Shown here: in pieces, positions 54,801 through 63,026 of the stretch
How the letters are laid out: each line of letters starts with the position of its first letter
Numbering within the stretch: the stretch's first letter is position 1
Origin: Asparagopsis taxiformis
Lineage: Eukaryota > Rhodophyta > Florideophyceae > Bonnemaisoniales > Bonnemaisoniaceae
Assembly: GCA_030407315.1 (NCBI GenBank)
Contig: JALQPE010001717.1
Location: 1 to 64,000 of the forward strand
Length of the DNA: 64,000 nucleotides
Reading direction: 5' to 3'
Translations under genes and position numbers: made by a program
The notes under the pieces: model-generated
Seen by the model: the letters and a program-made list of their open reading frames with translations, nothing else
Database searches by the model: none
Told to the model about the DNA's origin: nothing

Positions 54801-55470
54801 GCCTCATGTTCAACGCCACATTCACTATAGAAGATACCGTGCTCTTCTTCAGAATACCGCTGAAGTGGCGCTGGAAGAACCAGTTCGCAACCTGTGATGC
54901 AGGCATATCAGCGACAGTTCTTTCACCGGGTCGGGCATATTTAACATTGCAGTTATAAATGCTAATGATCGCGTGGATACGATCTCGAACTGTGGTCGGT
55001 AACACCGTGTGGACGAGTTCATTCAAACGCTGACTGAGGTACAGCATGTCCTCCATTGTCATCTTTTCTCCGTCAGGTCTTTGAGCTTCTTGTACTGGGA
55101 CATTGTCAACCACAGACGCCAAACGTTCCACCCCTTTTTCTTTGCATCGTAAAAGAGCACGGCGACGATGGAGTCCGTCCACGATGTAATAGCGGCTTCC
55201 ACTGGATTGGTAGGGTAAGGAAACAACAGTGATACATCCCACCGCAGAGGTCTGGAAGCCTTCCATAACCATCTTGCGGAACAACAAGTCAACATGAGAG
55301 TCGTCAACTTCCCGGGATGTTTCATCGGGGACGTATATGTCCAGAATAGGCAACTTGATCATCTTGAAAACGTAATTCGACAACGAAGAAGCAACGGAGC
55401 GTGACATCGCAGGAATGACTAGTTGACGTGCGCTGGAAGAAGCTTCCCCTCGGCGGGGACGTAGGCTCAT
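51859..55470 (-). CDS. ParB-like + zinc-cluster + 2OG-Fe(II) dioxygenase-like protein (cassette B)
   Basis: About 1203 residues. I use ATG 55470 (MSLRPRRGEASSS) rather than the TTG at 55542. Residues ~45-130 are ParB-like with YYIVDGLHRRRALLRCKEKG near 95-115. A helical region and a long acidic linker follow. A Cys/His cluster lies at ~586-650 (CSLGDYC, HKCTACG, HNLC, VCSRKC), probably zinc-binding. A basic, proline-rich linker leads to the C-terminal beta-helix: FGKTGLRLLLT, the HLD triad (His1034, Asp1036), His1117 in RGDLEHSGPGW, and an arginine near 1145. I infer a nuclear oxygenase acting on chromatin; the substrate (modified base, histone) cannot be told from sequence. It is divergent from the methyltransferase fusion ~1.7 kb away. 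No break is visible. Confidence 0.75.
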   Translation of the reverse strand: MSLRPRRGEASSSARQLVIPAMSRSVASSLSNYVFKMIKLPILDIYVPDETSREVDDSHVDLLFRKMVMEGFQTSAVGCITVVSLPYQSSGSRYYIVDGLHRRRALLRCKEKGVERLASVVDNVPVQEAQRPDGEKMTMEDMLYLSQRLNELVHTVLPTTVRDRIHAIISIYNCNVKYARPGERTVADMPASQVANWFFQRHFSGILKKSTVSSIVNVALNMRRSPRTYAAYKASSGRKENEVGISLLILKDTAFTRAEDRASELMVKCIHYRNVQLLPTFGRVPSFDLRTYLTYIQQYYEVIREMARASNLSTEDIADLEDLESDGTDMIPTWKSVYKRMIQYEEEPVPRKPENQEARLESFRSVLRDRFGIQSTRQVSSESHGPDEEEDGNGENKGVQDKRQGGEPVTQAIMQASQSTGAAQPATKTTGASRHERRLTQFEDVIMEPLPIPISSDDVVIDETVEELPSTPASKQVIPETSAGSDDDMEISKDAPEEDAPEKDAPEKDADSPHPEQLGSEDENRSEPPDAHSTPSSRNEIGADGAEDGTEVQKAPDSASKGASKTVSNITVSRIPRDSTTPRPFPCSLGDYCAFPGSAAVHKCTACGINPVHNLCDYARVHHLIPRKYLAAGERDMVFVCSRKCYDGGKDGDPPSWKPPAGVTEQEAWEGDDFNPYAKASSSTDSVEKPQQPSEPAPQQTGAKRKFPSSPGAPPAKRRAISSPQSLSFPSRLTRSKARSAAIAEHIASLDSPSTPSVTPRSASGTKKTKKAAIALKQVKQGNDEGGSMDGNEDSGEEKEDEDQITPTRLQSKGFKVHRYEDQQPEPPSFFTSHTSVEEAASMVRSISSLLHPEHRSGFHVTEGEVEEFQQDIESVAGDTSSSRLVYFERARARLDSLGYVVLDGILQPSELSSTIHKLLDSFCNMFVDGQDGAWGPILNSGSSDQDARGGPDEQRFMTPCKAVVEDLEKDSTSTLARDKAALDVFFAIIAEKLHLEDSTPSLDGFEKGPKLQFGKTGLRLLLTGSRCERQVPHLDFVYPGPPLEDENRFNGTPIPFPDYSFIATGAMGTPLIVRPRSHAFLNAPHRSAAAIFPLLKPELVWIPPYSVIVCRGDLEHSGPGWKDHELMKTKLGKKYKMVYPHHIRAHTMAIRETSVLVNDLVYAPLKDSRPVARPDMYELPHDVESDTSSSSAGSSGEDYMEV

Positions 55471-55542
55471 GGTTGGGATCGCAAGGAGGGTCGAATAGCT
55501 GACGATTGAAACGGTACCAGAGTAACGCGGTATGCCTTTCAA

Positions 55543-56010
55543 GTAGCAGGGGAGTACTAATCAGCTAGCCAGCGAGGGACAATGTATTAACAACAAATTT
55601 GTTCAACTGGAAGGACACCAAAACTGTGCGTAAAAATTCAGACCGCGCGAGCGGTTTCTATTGGCGCATGGTCCAACCTGAATCGAATAAACGGTCATAG
55701 CGCCAGTTCGAATAAAAATGTTAATTTCGGTAATTTTGCAATCTCGAAAAGTTACCGAACTACATACACCTTTCATGACTCGTATATTATCAATAAGAAA
55801 AGAAGAAATGGAAACTGACTCTATCTCAGCAAGTATTAATACAACGGAAGTAGTCCTGAACCATTCATGACTTGTTCCAGTTAGTCAATGTTCTTCAGAC
55901 ATGTGCCGGATGCAGCTACACGAACCGTTTATTGAGCCTCACACCCTTTTATTTCTCCTACCTACCTTTTCCGCGCAGTGCTGAAGTGTCAGTATCTTTT
56001 TGTTCTCGTT
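55543..56010. other. Stretch upstream of the dioxygenase gene
   Basis: AT-rich, no gene. It should contain the promoter of the minus-strand dioxygenase gene. The word 'ggtaattttgcaatctcgaa' near 55733 resembles the repeat ends nearby. Confidence 0.4.
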
Positions 56011-56230
56011 AGATATAACGGTTCTCAGGTGTGCCTTGGCACTGCTCCCTACGACCAGAACACCTCCACAGCGCCTTTTCCGTAGATGATAAAATTTGGT
56101 AATTTTTTGGGCTCCAAAAATTACTCGAGTAAAAACTGATCTAGCTCCCGACAAAGACTAGATCAGTTTTTACTCGAGTAATTTTTGGAGCCCAAAAAAT
56201 TACCAAATTTTATCATCTCCCAAATCGTCC
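56010..56230. mobile_element. Repeat with 133-bp fold-back, copy 1
   Basis: 'tctcaggtgtgccttggcac' to 'cctccacagcgcc' is followed by a near-perfect palindrome at 56085-56217 with ~60-bp arms (GATGATAAAATTTGGTAATT...; internal TACTCGAGTA) around a ~13-bp loop. A second copy starts about 410 bp downstream. Confidence 0.85.
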
Positions 56231-56401
56231 GTTCTGACCACCATGGCAGCCTTTCTGCTCGCCACCAAACCCACTCCACCACTCTCTACGTCTTCATCTA
56301 CCTATCTGAACCGACCTCAATACACCTCACTCCGCGTCTTTGTGTGCCCGTCCGGCTATCATTTACTGTTCTACCATTTTTTGAAAGCTGGGCCGAAGTG
56401 A

Positions 56402-56640
56402 GCTAGAACAAAGGTTTCGGACCTCTCATACTACTCCTCAGGTGTGCCTTGGCACTGCTACCAACGACCAGAACACCTCCACAGCGCCTTTCCGTGGATG
56501 ATAAAATTTGGTAATTTTTTGGGCTCCAAAAATTACTCGAGTAAAAACTGATCTAGCTCCCGACAAAGACTAGATCAGTTTTTACTCGAGTAATTTTTGG
56601 AGCCCGAAAAATTACCAAATTTTATCATCTCCCAAATCGC
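56402..56640. mobile_element. Repeat with 133-bp fold-back, copy 2
   Basis: 56402-56500 is the inverted counterpart of 51471-51571 ('ctagaacaaaggtttcggac'). The palindrome follows at 56497-56629 with the same arms and loop as copy 1, apart from one or two bases. The 51.4 and 56.4 kb copies face each other around the dioxygenase gene. Confidence 0.85.
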
Positions 56641-56675
56641 CTGTTCGCGTTCGTTCGCTGCTGCCCGACCCATTG

Positions 56676-56752
56676 CCACTTGTGGGAAATTGCGCGCGCA
56701 ATTTACCACAAGTGGCACGTCTCGAATTATAGCGCTATAATTCGAGACGTGC
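56676..56752. repeat. Two adjacent palindromes
   Basis: 56676-56716 (GCCACTTGTGG, GCGCGCGC centre) and 56715-56752 (GCACGTCTCGAATTATAGC and complement, perfect 19-bp arms, no spacer) lie side by side ~0.45 kb upstream of the methyltransferase ATG. They could be protein-binding sites or fold-back scars. Confidence 0.8.
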
Positions 56753-57185
56753 GCCCCTTCACGCTCAATTCCATCGATCCGCTCCGGTATTAATATCATG
56801 AGAACCGTTCTAGAAGGGGTGTGGGATGTCTTCCACGAAAATTGTATTTTGCATAGACAGTGAATGAGGTGTGAACGGGTGGAAGCAGTGTATTAGCCAG
56901 CTTAGAGTCCTCCGCAGTAGACCCCGATTTCACTAATACGATACTTCCAACCGTTCAGTTCGGATTCTCATAGTTTCATGGACAACCCTTGTAATGTCAG
57001 GTGCTGACATGCATGTCCTCGCGACCTCTCCATAGCACTTTACAGATTGTTCCGAGGAATGCACAAATTACGATTTCAAATTTGCGGTCCTTTTCTTACC
57101 AGCACCTCCGCTGCCACCGACGCATCGACCTCATTTCGGATTCTGCCTTCTTCTTTTCCTCTTCTATTGCTATATTCAAGGCGCG

Positions 57186-60100
57186 ATGGTTGATACAATG
57201 AAACATGGGGCTGTTATCTCTGCAAGCGAGCGTGGCCCCACCAATCCAGGGGACTTGTATGGAGACGGAACTATCATATGGGTAGATCCAGCTCGTGTTG
57301 TTTCTATACCAGCAATTGAAGGTTTTGGTACTGCAGCTTCAGACATTTCTTCCCGAGTGTCTCTGGACTTTGATGCACTCCATCTTTACGGATCTATCAC
57401 TGAAAATGGTGATGTCACCCTTGTCGGAGGCATGGACGTCTGTGAGGAGATCTGGTCGCGCCCCCGCACGAAAACTTCACGGTTTTTAGTACGCATGAGC
57501 TACGAGTCTATCTCTTCAGAGCCACACACACTGATCTCTATTGTTTATCACATCCTCAGGAGAGAAAGACGGGTTCCCTTCACTGAATCAGTTGCCATAC
57601 TTGCATACCTTCGTGACTACTGGCATGATCGGGAGAGGAATGAGGATAACGTTCCCCTTGCACATCGCACCCTCCCAGGATTTCGAGCTGCTGTCAAGGC
57701 CATGTTCCAATCAAAGCTTCCGCCTGCGGCAGTCGCTGTCATGGAAGATTGGTTTGGGAAGGCCTACCATCGTCATACCTTCAATATCGTCCAGTCCCTC
57801 CGCACTTTCTCGTCTTCGGAATGCGATGAGGGGTCTAACGACGTAGACACGAGGGTTTGGGATATGTTCCTGACCAGTTGTTCCTTACAAGACTTATCAA
57901 TGTCTCTCTTCACGCCAGTGTTCGTTGTAGAAGAGCACAGAACAACCACAAAGTTACCATCCAGCCAAAGCCTCCACAGCCAAGGTTCGGAACCTCTTCC
58001 CGTTGCACAGTATTTCCACTCAGTGCACACGGCGTCTCGGTCTTCAATTGGTCGTGAATCATTCGTGCGGCAGACTCTGGCTTGCCAATTCTTTGTTGCG
58101 CATACCCAGCTACGAACTACGGACCATGGAAACTGGGCTACTCCAAGAGTTTCTTCCGCTTTCGAGAAGATTATATTTCTCATGGCTATGCTACAAATGG
58201 AAAGAGATTTAAAAGCCACCCCGGTGAGGCCGAGAACAAGGTCCTCGTCTAATCGAACTGTATTGATCAGAAAGGAATCTCCTGCTTCCGCTCAGCGCCT
58301 CGGCTACGCTATTCATGTGGTCGTGAAGGCATGGGATACACTGGCTCGTGCACTGGATGTTTCAACGGCCGAGGAACTTCTCCAACCTTATCTTCTTTAT
58401 GATCAGCGCATGTTCAAGTACCATGTGCTAGACTCAGAGGAAAGGGGGTTCTCTCCTCTTCGAGAGCTAAAGACGTTATTGCATGGCAGAGGGGCCGTGC
58501 GAAAGTTGCAGCATGCCAAAAGTATATCCCATCGAGCAGTTCATCGCTCCGTCCTCCAAGACGCTCAGATGCGCCTCTGCGCCTCCTCCTTCTGGGCACA
58601 CATTACAGATATTACTAAGGATCGAAAACTATTTGACCAGACCGTTTCTTCTCCGAAACAAAACGCGTTTCTTTGCGCATTCGAAGCACAGGAAGATTCT
58701 ATAGAAACTGATTCTGGGAGGTTCACTTCTATTCCTGGCCTTCAAAACGTCGAGAGGCAGCTCACGGCCTTCAGAAACTCTGAACTACCACAATCGACTC
58801 CTGAACCAAACGAGGAGCTTTTTGGAGAAGCTGATACATCTTTCGCTCCCGTTCCTGCGTCACCATCCATTGAACAAAACACGGATACAGGTGTCAAACG
58901 GAAGCGACTGGACAACAGTAATGAAACTGATGTTCCTGCAAAGTCAGCTCGCACTTCTGAGCCGGTGAGCGCTCATAGAAGGCCATCAGACACAAGTACT
59001 GCCGAGTCCTTAGACATCGAATCTATGCGTCTCGGAGACCCTGTTTCAATTCCAGCAAACCTACAAAACATGAAGGCTTCTTGCCTACACACACTCAATT
59101 GCAGTTTCAGAGATCTTCTTGAGACCTATGAACGCATTGATATTCCTGCAAAACCGGAGCTTGTAGAGGGTGCCCAATTGGTTCTCACAGATCCACCGTA
59201 TAATTCGAGACGAACAGCTGGGAGAGAGAATTCAGCGTATGACATTCTCCGCCAACAAGAAATCGTGGACACAGTGGCAACTATCGCAAAGGTAACACGA
59301 CAGGGTGGTCATGTTCTCATCTTCACATCTGCTGCCCTTTTCTACAACTGGGTTTACGAACTCCGAAAGGTCAAGACTTCTACGAACACTCCCATGTTTT
59401 CAGTTGATTCACAGCCTATCTTCTGTATTCGGAGCCCAACGCATTTCACTTCTCCGCCATATAGATTTACGACCAGTTTAATGAATATGTCTGAGCTGGT
59501 TGTACATGCTACAAAGCTCGGAAAGGGAAGAAAAGGATGGGCGATGGTGAACTATAAAAATGCCGGTTACATCCCAACCAGATTCCGAGCATGGACAAAT
59601 ATTATCGACAACATTCCAAGGATATCGCCTTCAGAGACTGTCAAATATTTCGACCAAACGGAACAGAAGAACAAGGTACTGCGCCCGGAGCAGAAGCTCG
59701 TTGGTTTGTTGCAGGAACTAATTGGGCGATTTTCACACCAGGGAGATTTGGTTGTCGACTTGTTCGCCGGAACATTCTCCACTGCAGTCGCTTGCCTTAA
59801 CATGCGCCACGGTCAGTATAGGCGGTTTGTCGGTTGTGAAAAGTACAAAGATTGCTTTGAATTATCTCTTCCGAGAGTTCATACTGCATTTCTGCGTCAA
59901 GTAGCAATTGGTAATTTTGCTCAGCTCTCCAATCCTTCGCTACAACAACTCGCCTCATCACATCTACCGGTTTCCGAGGAGGGTACGGTTTCAAAGCCTA
60001 CCTCAGGTTTGCCAGTTGCTACGCGACTTCCGCCCCACCTCGTCAGTTTCCTCACTAGCATGTGGGGTATCCCAGACCAATACAAACAACTGGGCGACCT

Positions 60101-60683
60101 TCCAGTTCACAAATGGCCTCAATCACTTCTCGGCATGCTGTCCACCATTGACAACAATCTTCTGCTTTCCATTGATGCCATGGCACACAACGTGTACGTC
60201 GCGCCCTCAACTATTCCGGGGGCTGGTGACGGTCTTTTTGCCAGAGGCCAGATCGACCCTGGTGACATTGTTGGATTTTATTTCGGTTCATTGGTTTACA
60301 GAGATCTCTATAAATCAAAAGGCAAGACGTTTGGAACAGGTCCCACCGCATTTACCGTGGAGCGCTTCAGAAGCTACGCTCTTCAAATCAAGGATTCGAA
60401 TATATCTTGTTTGCTTCCTTCTACTGCTGGAAGCCCCATATTTGTCGTCCCTTTCGAGTACTGTGTCGCTTCGAAAATCAATGACCCCAACTTTGTGGAT
60501 CCAGCTGAGGGAACTGAACGTCCTTCACGCGCAGCTAACGTTAGTTTCTCGTCTCCCGTTCAAGAGCTCCTCGACGAGAATACTGTCTCAAACTATCAAG
60601 TTGTCTGTGTTACTGCCAACGTGCCGATCTCTGCTGGCTCCGAGCTGTTCATAGAATATGGTAATGACTACTTCTCAGTTTAA
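57186..60683 (+). CDS. ParB-like + DNA methyltransferase + SET fusion protein (cassette B)
   Basis: 1165 residues from ATG 57186, collinear with the cassette A protein. The N-terminal ParB-like region is degenerate: the DGxHR signature is replaced by VGGMDVCEE near residue 80. The middle helical region is shared (VWDMFLTSC, VVKAWDTLARALDV). The methyltransferase has LTDPPYNSRRTAGREN (motif IV, DPPY at ~669) and VVDLFAGTFSTAVAC (motif I-like, ~858), an intact beta-class arrangement. The SET-like end (from ~1005) has PGAGDGLFARGQIDPGDIVG and ELFIEYGNDYF. So the catalytic DNA motif is canonical here while the ParB-like site is lost, the reverse of copy A (DPPF, DGAHR kept). It is followed in the same direction by gene 4. 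Confidence 0.8.
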   Translation: MVDTMKHGAVISASERGPTNPGDLYGDGTIIWVDPARVVSIPAIEGFGTAASDISSRVSLDFDALHLYGSITENGDVTLVGGMDVCEEIWSRPRTKTSRFLVRMSYESISSEPHTLISIVYHILRRERRVPFTESVAILAYLRDYWHDRERNEDNVPLAHRTLPGFRAAVKAMFQSKLPPAAVAVMEDWFGKAYHRHTFNIVQSLRTFSSSECDEGSNDVDTRVWDMFLTSCSLQDLSMSLFTPVFVVEEHRTTTKLPSSQSLHSQGSEPLPVAQYFHSVHTASRSSIGRESFVRQTLACQFFVAHTQLRTTDHGNWATPRVSSAFEKIIFLMAMLQMERDLKATPVRPRTRSSSNRTVLIRKESPASAQRLGYAIHVVVKAWDTLARALDVSTAEELLQPYLLYDQRMFKYHVLDSEERGFSPLRELKTLLHGRGAVRKLQHAKSISHRAVHRSVLQDAQMRLCASSFWAHITDITKDRKLFDQTVSSPKQNAFLCAFEAQEDSIETDSGRFTSIPGLQNVERQLTAFRNSELPQSTPEPNEELFGEADTSFAPVPASPSIEQNTDTGVKRKRLDNSNETDVPAKSARTSEPVSAHRRPSDTSTAESLDIESMRLGDPVSIPANLQNMKASCLHTLNCSFRDLLETYERIDIPAKPELVEGAQLVLTDPPYNSRRTAGRENSAYDILRQQEIVDTVATIAKVTRQGGHVLIFTSAALFYNWVYELRKVKTSTNTPMFSVDSQPIFCIRSPTHFTSPPYRFTTSLMNMSELVVHATKLGKGRKGWAMVNYKNAGYIPTRFRAWTNIIDNIPRISPSETVKYFDQTEQKNKVLRPEQKLVGLLQELIGRFSHQGDLVVDLFAGTFSTAVACLNMRHGQYRRFVGCEKYKDCFELSLPRVHTAFLRQVAIGNFAQLSNPSLQQLASSHLPVSEEGTVSKPTSGLPVATRLPPHLVSFLTSMWGIPDQYKQLGDLPVHKWPQSLLGMLSTIDNNLLLSIDAMAHNVYVAPSTIPGAGDGLFARGQIDPGDIVGFYFGSLVYRDLYKSKGKTFGTGPTAFTVERFRSYALQIKDSNISCLLPSTAGSPIFVVPFEYCVASKINDPNFVDPAEGTERPSRAANVSFSSPVQELLDENTVSNYQVVCVTANVPISAGSELFIEYGNDYFSV

Positions 60684-61226
60684 ACAGGAACGCATTGGCG
60701 TTTTTCACACCTACATCATGTTCTCCCTGCTTCCCATTACCCCGCAAATAGTAAAATAGGCAAAGTATGTTCTATCTCCTCATTCCCTCTAACATCCGCG
60801 ATGATTAGGTGCATTTCTTTCCCGTGAACAGGACGAGGACCTGATCTACCTAATGTTCAGGTCTAGATCTCTTTTTACTCGAGTAATTTTCCCGTCCGAA
60901 ATTATGCATAATTTAAACAGTTATTGTACCACACCATTTATTTAGATCTACGACCGTTACGGCACGGTGCATTCGTAACGGTTCCACAGCCTCCTTTATC
61001 TCTTCCTACTTCTACAAATTGAATAGGTCGGTTACAACACGTAGCATTTGTAACGTTTCGATCTCTCCCCTTTCCTTCCCTTCTTCAATAAACGGACAAG
61101 TTCCGAACTTAAACAAATTACCTTTACCACCATTCTACTGGATAACTCTTCATCTTGGAATACCTGATCCCAGTAGCTCTGACGTTACGAAACATATCTG
61201 TGAAGATCTCCTTATTCCAGGCTGAC
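60684..61226. other. Intergenic stretch
   Basis: No gene. At 60870-60890 'ctttttactcgagtaatttt' matches half of the palindromes at 56.1 and 56.5 kb. A duplicated 'cggttacaacacg/gaccgttacggcacg' motif lies near 60950-61045. Confidence 0.5.
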
Positions 61227-62899
61227 ATGAGAGACGAACTATCCTTAACCAGGTTTGCGCAGTTTGAGGAACGGTTTGCCTACCTTGAACAGTACCTCCG
61301 CGATTCTCTTTCATCTGTTCAAATGGAACTAGCCTGCATTCGGTATATGGCCTCTGCTGCAGCTGGTACAAACGTTGTTCCACCTGTGGTTCTGGAAGAG
61401 CGTTCAAGAAAATCAGCACAAGTTACCACTCTGGTGTCCTCTCTTTTCAACAACAGACTTGTGACATCCAGGTTCGTCGCGTTTCGAACCATTGCAGAGT
61501 TCATCAAAACCTCTGTTACCCCAAACTCGTTCTGTGCAACATCTGTACCGTGTTCAAATGAAGATTCCTGCACTACTTTGCTTCTGGCTTCCCTTTCCTT
61601 CTCTCAGACATCCAGTTCTAATTCTGAGGTCAGGCAGTCCAAGAAATCCCTAATTGGAACAGCTGTAGGGAAAAAGCATGTGTTCCTGAAACGTGCTATT
61701 GTCGGAACTGCGTTTATTTCTATGGCAAATGACAGAATTGTGCGATGGAAGGATTCGGCGACGAGGAATTCTGGTACCCTTGACCCTGGGGAGGAGGATG
61801 ACCTGAACAGCAATACCATTTCTCGTGACTACGCACTTCGCAATGCAACCATCGTGCCAATCAATAAGCCTGCTTGGTTGCAGATTTCGCAGCGGGCTCT
61901 TTTCCATGCCATGGATATTTCGATGCCAACGGAAACAGATCGACCTGCGCCACAGTCCACAACTCTACCAATCAATTATTCGAAACGTCGCCGACTCTCG
62001 GGTTCTAAAGGAGAACAGCGCCGTACTGGTTCTTCCTCATCTTCGTCTTCTTGTGTATCTAATCTTTCTCCTTCGGACTTACAGTCCATTCCGATCGTTA
62101 CTTCGGCACTGCGGCAGCTCACACAGTTTTTCAATACTTCCCGGAAGCAGATGAAAATGGAATTAGTCAAACATGCATTCTTCCTCATCCATCGAGATAT
62201 GCAGGCTAAAGTTTCTCTTTCGCCTGACAATGACATTTCTGCATTGGATATGTGTCCATCTGAAAAAATTCCGATAACTTCGAAAGCTTACGGCACAGGG
62301 GATGAGTCTCAAGCTGTCTATTCCAAAAATGATGATATCTTCTCGGATTTTATTTTGAGTCGACCTGAGCTTCACATTCAGGTTACTTACAAAGTTCAGG
62401 TTAGCGGCGCCGTAGACGGCTCCTGCAATGCAGGTACAAAGGCCCCGGTTGAGAGATTGGCCGTCTGTTCTTTTTCTTTTCTTACATTAGCTATGATATT
62501 GTTGTGTAGTTTCTGCCAATGCACACAACTCGAGATGCTCTGTCACGAACCCCATTCAATTCAGGCATGTTATCGCATTGCAATTTGCCTGCACGGGTTA
62601 TTCACCACAGCCCTTACAATGGCGCCTACCGGTAATTTCGGGAATGATGGTTTCCCTCTGCGTGTTACATGGGGTCACATCGACCTCCGTGACTACCTCA
62701 TGGGGGTGATTGCCTTCTAGGTATTATTAGGAAGAAGAGAAACATCACTGCAGAGGAATACATGTCGGTGCGGTTCGATTCTAATGCCACACAGATGGAA
62801 CAATCCTACGAAAACCCAACAGCCAGGGTAGCATCTAATGTTCATTGTGTACCTCTAGAGGAAGATGATGAACTTGGTATTTCTTTAATTGATGTGTAG
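61227..62899 (+). pseudogene. Gene 4: coiled-coil protein (cassette B), frameshifted at the end
   Basis: Read from ATG 61227 (the TTG at 61155 is less likely). The N-terminal RFAQFEERFAYLEQYLRDSL is a coiled coil. The core VTSALRQLTQFFNTSRKQMK, VKHAFFLIHRD and IQVTYKVQVSG matches the cassette A paralogue. The main frame stops with TAG at 62718-62720. In another frame the acidic tail continues (RNITAEEYMSVRFDSNATQ, CVPLEEDDELGISLIDV) to TAG 62899, like the acidic tail of the paralogue. A 1-2 base indel near 62720 therefore cuts the tail, or a very short intron is present. Same direction as the methyltransferase fusion, convergent with gene 3. Confidence 0.6.
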
Positions 62900-63026
62900 A
62901 TTTCTGTTTACTGTTCTGCTATCTTTGCCTACGTAACCTGGCATTGTTTGCCTCTAGTTCTCAGTATACATGTGTCTCTATTAGCCTGGCAGAACCGTTT
63001 TTGCTTTATTCATTGCACTACTGGTA

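Noticed and set aside
51859..55470. Naming the oxygenase a TET/JBP family member
   Set aside because: Only HxD, a distal His and an Arg can be seen. That is shared by many 2OG families, so a specific name is not justified.
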